DNA of 64,000 nt from Flagellimonas maritima (lineage in GTDB: Bacteria > Bacteroidota > Bacteroidia > Flavobacteriales > Flavobacteriaceae), in the NCBI RefSeq assembly GCF_003269425.1, contig NZ_CP030104.1, positions 2,785,501 to 2,849,500 on the forward strand, written 5' to 3'. The stretch's first letter is position 1, and the number at the start of each line of letters is the position of its first letter. The notes below the pieces were generated by a model. The model saw only the letters and a list, made by a program, of their open reading frames with translations. It did not search any database and was not told where the DNA came from. The position numbers were made by a program, and so were the translations under genes. Positions 57,975 through 64,000 of this stretch are shown here, piece after piece.

Positions 57975-59306
57975 TTATTCACTATCGTATCCTGGATTCT
58001 GTGCTAAATTGTCAGAAACCTGAAGTTCATCCCTTGGAATGGGCAGCACTCTTCTAAAGCTTTCAATACCAAGAACTTCCTCTGCTTGCCCAAGTCGTAC
58101 CAAGTCAAAGAAACGATGACCTTCAAAGTTCAATTCGGCACGTCTTTCATATTGTAGCGCATCCACATATTCGTCTGTATCTGCAAATGGTCCAGTATCG
58201 GGTAATCCCGCCCTATTTCTTACTACATTTAAATCTTCGGTACCCGCATTTGGGTCATTGGAATCAAATACAGCAGCCTCGGAGCGTATAAGATAGAGTT
58301 CTGGTAAACGAAATACCTTTGCATTGTCAGAATTAATGGGATCTGGGTATTTATTACTTTCGTTGACAGAACTGAAAGCAAAAATATTGGCTCTTTGGTC
58401 ATTCTCCTCAAAGCTTTCAAGCAAGTCCGGGTCCACATTATATTCGTTTCTAAACAAAGTAAATGTAAAAAGAGAGCTTTCATCCTGATCATTGAACTCA
58501 ACTTCAAAAATAGATTCTGTTGTCGCATCGGTAGTGGCATAAACATCACTTACATTCTCTACCAACTCGTAGGGGCCATCCGTAATAACTTCATTTGCAT
58601 CTGTGAATGCACCATCATAATCTTTCTGATACAACTTGACTCTTGCCCTAAGACTAAGGGCTGCGTAGTAGTTCATTCTGCCAGAATCGGTACCCCCGGC
58701 ACCTATATTTATGGCATTATCCAAATCGCTCAAAATCTGACCATATGTTTCCGCAACAGTACTTCTTGCCAAATCAGGGATTTCGTTGAAATCATTATTC
58801 GGAATAGGTTCCAATAATAGAGGAAGCCCGTATATGGAAGTAGTATCGTAATGTTCGCCAAATACCCGTAAAAGATCAAAATACGCAAGGGCCCTTATGG
58901 CGTAAGCTTCTGAAAGTACTGCATCGACATCTAAATTTGCATCGTCAATATCATTTACAGTGGTAATAATCAAATTTGCGCTATTGATTATAATATAAGC
59001 ATCCGGCCAAAAATTTCCTATCCATAAATTTGTTGTTGGAACTGCTTGATTATCAAATTCTAATTGTGAATCAAAAAATCCTTCCATAATAGCGTTATCC
59101 GCAATCAAATCAAAATTGAGAATATATTCTGCACCATAGTAATCTGCATCCTGCATTAATGAGTACGCTCCCAACAATGTTCCTTCCACTGAAGCTGCAT
59201 CGACCAATACACCATCAGAATCCAATGATTGTTGTGGTTCCGGTTCCAGAACATCACATGAAACCATCAGTATTATAGCTAAAAATAAACTTATTGTTTT
59301 TTTCAT
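57975..59306 (-). CDS. SusD/RagB family nutrient-binding lipoprotein
   Basis: 443 residues with lipobox Cys17 (MVSCDVL). TPR-type helices and the family ends: YAIRALAYFDLLRVFGEHYDT and the C-terminal RRAELNFEGHRFFDLVRLGQAEEVL. SusD proteins bind the ligand at the cell surface above the SusC channel. It starts 12 bases after the SusC stop. Confidence 0.95.
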   Translation of the reverse strand: MKKTISLFLAIILMVSCDVLEPEPQQSLDSDGVLVDAASVEGTLLGAYSLMQDADYYGAEYILNFDLIADNAIMEGFFDSQLEFDNQAVPTTNLWIGNFWPDAYIIINSANLIITTVNDIDDANLDVDAVLSEAYAIRALAYFDLLRVFGEHYDTTSIYGLPLLLEPIPNNDFNEIPDLARSTVAETYGQILSDLDNAINIGAGGTDSGRMNYYAALSLRARVKLYQKDYDGAFTDANEVITDGPYELVENVSDVYATTDATTESIFEVEFNDQDESSLFTFTLFRNEYNVDPDLLESFEENDQRANIFAFSSVNESNKYPDPINSDNAKVFRLPELYLIRSEAAVFDSNDPNAGTEDLNVVRNRAGLPDTGPFADTDEYVDALQYERRAELNFEGHRFFDLVRLGQAEEVLGIESFRRVLPIPRDELQVSDNLAQNPGYDSE

Positions 59307-59318
59307 AATATTTTAAGA

Positions 59319-62300
59319 TTAAAGTCCTATGTTAAAACCTAAAGTGATGGTCCTGGCCTGTGGTAATGTACCAAAATCAGAACCTGCGAGTCTTGGATCT
59401 CTTGCACTCCTGCTAACTTCCGGGTCTAGCCCCGTGTAGTCTGTGAATGTCAACAAATTTTGTCCTTGAACAAATACCCGAAATTTTTGAAGCCCAAGTT
59501 TGGATACAACTTCCTGTGGAAGACGATAGCCTATGTTCAAGTTTTTCAGTCGAACAAATGAGCCGTCCTCCAACCAACGTGTTGAATATTGTTGCCAGTT
59601 GCCGCTCTCCAGTGATGCTCTTGGAATATCTGTAATGTCCCCTGGTTGTCTCCATCGATTTCTTGCTCCGGCATAATTATTTCCGTCAGGAAGCGGAAAC
59701 CCGGTACCGATTCTGCTCCAACCTAGATTTTCATAAATCGCTCTGCTATTATTGAAAATCTCATTTCCAATATTAAATTGGAACAGAAAACTAAAATCAA
59801 AACCTTTGTAGCTAAAGGTATTGTTCCAGCCACCAAAGAAATCGGGTTGTGCATTACCTACAATTTGACGGTCATCCGCATTTATGTTACCATCTTCATT
59901 AAGATCTATCCATAACATATTCCCAGTTTGTGGATCTACACCATTATGATCGATCAAAAAGAAAGTTCCAATTGGATTTCCTTCGGCCAAAATATGGGAA
60001 TCGGAAATTATTTGTCTGTCCACGGCCAATTTTTTAATCTCATTATCTATGAAAGAAATATTAAAAGAAGAGTCCCATTTGAAATCTCCCGTGAATATTG
60101 CTCCATTTACCGTCAATTCAAATCCACGGTTTTCTACTTCTCCAATATTGTCGATGACGCTTGAGAAACCTGATATGCCCGGTATGATTCTATCCAAAAG
60201 TAAATCGTCTGTTTTCTTTATAAAATAATCTGCAGTAAGCGACAATCTATTATTGAACAAACCTAAGTCGACACCAACATTGAACTGTGCAGTACTTTCC
60301 CAGCTTAAGTTTTGATTGCTCAATTGCGTAGGTATCAGAGTAGCTCTTTGTCTGTAATCGTCGATTCCGAACAATCCCCTTGCAGGAAAATTTAAAATAT
60401 CACCAGCACTGTTGGTAATACCGTCTTGGTTACCTGTAATCCCGTAACTGGCCCTAAATTTTAAATCAGAAATTGTTTTGGAATTCTTTAGAAAATCTTC
60501 TTGGCTTACACGCCATGCTACGGACCCAGAAGGAAAGAAACCAAAACGGTTTTGGTCACCAAATCTGGATGATCCATCTGCCCTTCCAGTTAAAGTAAGC
60601 AGGTATTTATTGGCCAAGCCATAGTTTGCTCTAAAATAATAAGAAGCAAGTCCCCACTCTGTACCTCTTGAATACGCATCGGTCACCTGTGCTGCGGTTT
60701 CGAGTTTGGTAAATTGATCACTTGGAAAACCTTGCGCATCTATCCTTGTAAAATTACGATCTGATGCTTGATAGGAAGCTCCCAGTATAGCATTTAAAGA
60801 ATGATTGTCCCCCAAATCCGGTGTATAGGTAAAATAATTTTCCGTTATCCAAGTAAAATCTTCGGTACTGGAGTAGCGTCCCAGACCATTGGCGTTTTGA
60901 TCTATTGATTCAAACGATATGGTAGGTGTAAAGGATTCATCTGTTAAACTAGTATAATCAATAGAAGTTGAGGTGCGAAACTTTAAACTTTTTGTAAGTT
61001 GAAGTTCTGCAAAAATAGTTCCCAAACCTCTGGTCGTACGTGTAAATCTACTATACTCATTAGCAACGAGTACAGGATTGTCCAACATCCACCAACCAAA
61101 ATAATCAAATGGACTGGCGTAGGTGCCGTCATCTTCCCTAACGGGCATTAAGGGGTCACCTGCCAATGTATTGATAACGACACCGTACAATGAATTATCA
61201 TTGATAGTACGATCTTGAATAGTTCTGGTCACAGCTACATTAGTTCCGATTTTTAACCAATCCTTCACTTGAGTATCCAAGTTTATTCTGCCGCTAATAC
61301 GTTCAAAACCAGTACCTAACTGTGTTCCTTCTTGATTAAAATAAGCCAAGGAAGTATAATATTGGGTTCTTTCGTTACCACCCGATACCGATACATCATG
61401 ACTTTGGATTGCAGCGGTTCTAAAAATCTCATCGTACCATTTCGTGTTTCTCAGCTCAGGATCGTTTGGATCGAACCCCCATAAATCTGAAACATAATTT
61501 TCAGGATAATCTGTTCCAAGGTCGATGTTGTCCTGTGCTGCGGCATCGTTCATAAGCTCTAGGTATTCTTGTGAGCTAAGCATATCTATAGTATTGGTAA
61601 CTGTTTGGAATCCATAATATGAATTGAATTCTACACGTGGTGCACCTGTACTACCTCTTTTGGTTGTAATCAAGACTACACCATTGGCACCTCTGGAACC
61701 ATAGATTGCAGTTGCAGAAGCATCCTTTAAAATTTCAATGGAAGCAATGTCCGTAGGATTTATATCAGCCATTGAATTAGTTCTTTGACCACCAGAAAAC
61801 AAATCTGATAAATCCTCGGATATCATAGGTATACCATCAATCACGTAAAGGGGCTCGCTACTTGCCGATAACGAAGTATTACCGCGAATTTGAATGGAAA
61901 TACCCGCGCCAGGTGTACCCGAAGGCGAGCTTATAAACGCACCGGCTGCCCTACCTTTTAGCGCATTATCTACACTGGCTACAGGCAAACGTGCAATTTC
62001 ATCACCACTTACACTGGCAACGGAACCTGTTAAATCGCTTTTCTTCTGGCTACCATATCCTACCACCACTACTTCTTCCAGTTGCGATGCATCCTCTTCC
62101 ATTTGTATGTTTATATTGGTATTAGATCCTACAGTTCTTTCAACGGTTTTTTGTCCTAAATAAGAGAATATCAACGTATTTGAAGAGGAGGCCTCTATCG
62201 TGTAATTACCATCAAAGTCTGTTTGTGTTCCTGTGTTTGTTCCCTTGACAAGAACATTGACACCTGGTAATGGCAGACCGTTTTGGTCTGTAACCGTCCC

Positions 62301-62381
62301 AGTAATTACTTGTCCGTAGACCATGGCAAACATACTTGCCATGAAAAAGGATAGTATAAAACTTAGTAGTTTTATTTTCAT
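59319..62381 (-). CDS. SusC/RagA TonB-linked outer-membrane transporter
   Basis: 1020 residues: signal peptide (ending VYGQ, about 24), carboxypeptidase-like domain (ITGTVTDQNGLPLPGVNVLVKG), the TonB-box/plug region (LEEVVVVGYGSQKKSDLTGSVASV, then NPTDIASIEILKDASATAIYGSRGANGVVLITTKRG) and a large barrel. It forms the channel with SusD. The ligand is not given by sequence; the genes upstream in the same direction encode an aminotransferase and an aldehyde dehydrogenase, so an amine- or amino-acid-containing compound is possible. Confidence 0.96.
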   Translation of the reverse strand: MKIKLLSFILSFFMASMFAMVYGQVITGTVTDQNGLPLPGVNVLVKGTNTGTQTDFDGNYTIEASSSNTLIFSYLGQKTVERTVGSNTNINIQMEEDASQLEEVVVVGYGSQKKSDLTGSVASVSGDEIARLPVASVDNALKGRAAGAFISSPSGTPGAGISIQIRGNTSLSASSEPLYVIDGIPMISEDLSDLFSGGQRTNSMADINPTDIASIEILKDASATAIYGSRGANGVVLITTKRGSTGAPRVEFNSYYGFQTVTNTIDMLSSQEYLELMNDAAAQDNIDLGTDYPENYVSDLWGFDPNDPELRNTKWYDEIFRTAAIQSHDVSVSGGNERTQYYTSLAYFNQEGTQLGTGFERISGRINLDTQVKDWLKIGTNVAVTRTIQDRTINDNSLYGVVINTLAGDPLMPVREDDGTYASPFDYFGWWMLDNPVLVANEYSRFTRTTRGLGTIFAELQLTKSLKFRTSTSIDYTSLTDESFTPTISFESIDQNANGLGRYSSTEDFTWITENYFTYTPDLGDNHSLNAILGASYQASDRNFTRIDAQGFPSDQFTKLETAAQVTDAYSRGTEWGLASYYFRANYGLANKYLLTLTGRADGSSRFGDQNRFGFFPSGSVAWRVSQEDFLKNSKTISDLKFRASYGITGNQDGITNSAGDILNFPARGLFGIDDYRQRATLIPTQLSNQNLSWESTAQFNVGVDLGLFNNRLSLTADYFIKKTDDLLLDRIIPGISGFSSVIDNIGEVENRGFELTVNGAIFTGDFKWDSSFNISFIDNEIKKLAVDRQIISDSHILAEGNPIGTFFLIDHNGVDPQTGNMLWIDLNEDGNINADDRQIVGNAQPDFFGGWNNTFSYKGFDFSFLFQFNIGNEIFNNSRAIYENLGWSRIGTGFPLPDGNNYAGARNRWRQPGDITDIPRASLESGNWQQYSTRWLEDGSFVRLKNLNIGYRLPQEVVSKLGLQKFRVFVQGQNLLTFTDYTGLDPEVSRSARDPRLAGSDFGTLPQARTITLGFNIGL

Positions 62382-62532
62382 AATTATTTTGTATTATTAG
62401 TATTAATATTTAAACTGATTTGGGTCTTGTTTCAGTAATTTTAAACTCATGTTTTTTTAGATTTTGATTGAAATTATTTGCATTTAAAACTGAGTTACAT
62501 TGGTTTTCTTCATAGTGTTCTGATTTTAGTTA

Positions 62533-63813
62533 TTAATTTATTTTTATCTCATTAAGAATCTTTTCAAAGATGTTCTGTGCATCCTGTATCTGAACTTTAG
62601 TAACTACTAATGGGGGAATCCACCGAATCACATTTTTATAACTGCCACAGCTTAAAAGGAGCAGGCCATTGTCAACACAACGACGTACTATTTTTGAGAC
62701 TATCTCAGCATCCGGTGAACCATCTTTTTTTTCAAATTCAACCGCAACCATAAGACCAATACCTCGTACATCGCCTATACAACTAAATTTTTGCTGTATT
62801 TTTTTTAGTCCTGTAATCAATTCCATGCCTTGCATTACCGCATTGTCAAGCAACTTTTCTTCCATAATGGTTTTGATGGTTGCCAGCGCAGCAGCACCCG
62901 TAATTGCGCTGCCCCCTCCATAGGTTCCACCATGGGTACCTGGGGACCACTTTTCCATGATTTCTTTTGATGAAGCAATTGCTGAAATTGGAAGTCCGCT
63001 TCCCAAACCTTTTGCCATGACGATGATGTCTGGCTTTACATTTGCATGTTCAAAACAGAAAAACCTTCCTGTTCTGCCAAATCCACTCTGTACCTCATCG
63101 ATTATAAGTAATATGCCGTGAGCATCGCAAATCTCACGCAGATGATGAAGAAACCTGTGCGGAGCAGCAACATAGCCGCCTTCACCTAGTACCGGCTCAA
63201 TAATTATTGCGGCAGTTTCATCTGGCGAAGTTTGCCCATGTAAGAGCAGATCAAGCTGTTTGATGCAAAAATCTATAGTAATGTCTTCGTCCCAACCGTA
63301 ATAGTAGGCATAGGGAAAGGGGGAAACAAAAATCCCGGAAGGTAGGGGTTGGTATTTATATCGGTAAGCTGTTTTGGAAGTGGTCATGGCCATGGTCAAA
63401 TGCGTTCTGCCATGGAAACTTCCCTGAAATACGATAACGTTCTGCCTTCCTGTGGCCGCTTTGGCCAATTTTACAGCACTTTCAGTAGCTTCTGCACCGC
63501 TGTTTGAAAAAAAGAAGCGATTAATATGCTTTGGAGTTATTTCATTCAGTTTTTCAGCCAATTCAATGCTAGTAGTTGGGATTACACAGTTCATCTGGCC
63601 AAAAAGAAGTTTTTTAGACTGTTCCTGAATGGCCTTTACCACATTTGGATGACAATGGCCCGTGTTTACCACACCTATACCAGATGTAAAGTCCATGCAC
63701 TCTTTGCCTTCTTCATCATATAGATATACACCCTCGCCCCTAACTGCTTGAAAAGTGGATAGGTGTGTCCAAACAGGGGACAGCAATTCTGTTGAAAGCA
63801 TCTCGGCACTCAT
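62533..63813 (-). CDS. Class III aminotransferase (4-aminobutyrate-type)
   Basis: 426 residues. The PLP-binding pocket motifs are IIDEVQSGFGRTGRFF and MAKGLGSGLPISAI, the lysine being that which bonds the cofactor; GSFHGRTH and GTHGGTYGGGSAI also match. These enzymes move the terminal amino group of GABA or related omega-amines to 2-oxoglutarate. The next gene is an aldehyde dehydrogenase, so the pair would turn the amine into an acid. The exact substrate (GABA, putrescine, lysine-derived) is open. Confidence 0.9.
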   Translation of the reverse strand: MSAEMLSTELLSPVWTHLSTFQAVRGEGVYLYDEEGKECMDFTSGIGVVNTGHCHPNVVKAIQEQSKKLLFGQMNCVIPTTSIELAEKLNEITPKHINRFFFSNSGAEATESAVKLAKAATGRQNVIVFQGSFHGRTHLTMAMTTSKTAYRYKYQPLPSGIFVSPFPYAYYYGWDEDITIDFCIKQLDLLLHGQTSPDETAAIIIEPVLGEGGYVAAPHRFLHHLREICDAHGILLIIDEVQSGFGRTGRFFCFEHANVKPDIIVMAKGLGSGLPISAIASSKEIMEKWSPGTHGGTYGGGSAITGAAALATIKTIMEEKLLDNAVMQGMELITGLKKIQQKFSCIGDVRGIGLMVAVEFEKKDGSPDAEIVSKIVRRCVDNGLLLLSCGSYKNVIRWIPPLVVTKVQIQDAQNIFEKILNEIKIN

Positions 63814-63838
63814 TTTTTTCTAAATCAGTTTTTTTTAT

Positions 63839-64000
63839 TTATAATACAGTCCATACTGCTTTTTCCTTAGTATAAAGATCTATGGCACTTTTACCCATTT
63901 CTTTTCCGTTTCCACTTTGTTTAAAGCCTCCAAAAGGTACTGCAGCGTCAAAAAGGTCGTAGCCGTTTATCCAAACTGTACCTGCATCGATAGCATTTGC
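63839..64000 (-). CDS. Aldehyde dehydrogenase, C-terminal end (cut by window)
   Basis: Only the last 53 residues are inside; they start in frame at the window edge. AGTVWINGYDLFDAAVPFGG, KQSGNGKEMG and LYTKEKAVW are the C-terminal signature of NAD(P)-dependent aldehyde dehydrogenases. The catalytic Cys and Glu lie outside. It would act first in the same direction as the aminotransferase gene, 25 bases away. Confidence 0.88.
   Translation of the reverse strand, partial: ANAIDAGTVWINGYDLFDAAVPFGGFKQSGNGKEMGKSAIDLYTKEKAVWTVL

Overview
The window looks like chromosomal DNA of a pigmented, probably marine member of the Flavobacteriaceae (Bacteroidota). The supporting signs are low G+C, promoters of the form TTG-N19-TAnnTTTG, little Shine-Dalgarno signal, the Bacteroidota-only 50-residue DUF4295 ribosomal gene after rpmB-rpmG, a SusC/SusD pair, several TonB-dependent receptors, DUF4249, DUF2911 and head-GIN proteins, and a crt cluster of the myxol/saproxanthin type. 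Species cannot be named from the sequence.

Layout. 1-6.1 kb: a membrane protein cut by the window edge, htpG, then TetR regulator, ABC1 kinase and FabH-like ketosynthase. 6.1-9.0 kb: an accessory patch holding a dispersed repeat, a CTAT microsatellite, a small unknown gene, an odd tRNA-Ile-like sequence and an IS1595-type transposase broken by one amber codon. 9-34.5 kb: mostly core genes (TonB receptor, CoA-binding protein, sodium/solute symporter, recR, 2-oxoacid dehydrogenase E2, esterase, DEDDh exonuclease, FAH-family enzyme, Hpt protein, cinA, rpmB-rpmG-DUF4295, ftsY, DUF2911, amidase, two serine hydrolases, rimO), a sigma/anti-sigma pair divergent from a fasciclin-domain protein, and the DUF2339/DUF3999 membrane pair. 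34.6-41.4 kb: SurA-like periplasmic chaperones, MoxR ATPase, aconitase, and two tandem TlpA-like proteins, the first without its catalytic cysteines.

41.4-48 kb is a carotenoid cluster: crtA-like 2-hydroxylase on the plus strand; on the minus strand a MerR/B12-binding CarH-like regulator, then crtI, crtB, crtZ, crtD and cruF, tightly packed. Together they would make a myxol-type monocyclic carotenoid from GGPP, except that the lycopene cyclase (and GGPP synthase) are not in the window. The regulator keeps the residues used by CarH photoreceptors, and a palindrome overlaps its own promoter. A tRNA-Leu(GAG) and a type II-like restriction-modification pair follow.

50.2-57.5 kb is a cell-surface locus built around an ECF sigma factor: sigma, anti-sigma, DUF4097 protein, outer-membrane protein and head-GIN lipoprotein on the minus strand, and a TonB receptor plus DUF4249 lipoprotein on the plus strand. 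Three start regions share the same box, TGCAACC-N16-GTC, which suggests one self-regulated sigma regulon. 57.9-64 kb carries SusD, SusC, a class III aminotransferase and the end of an aldehyde dehydrogenase, all on the minus strand, which resembles an amine or omega-amino-acid uptake and degradation operon.
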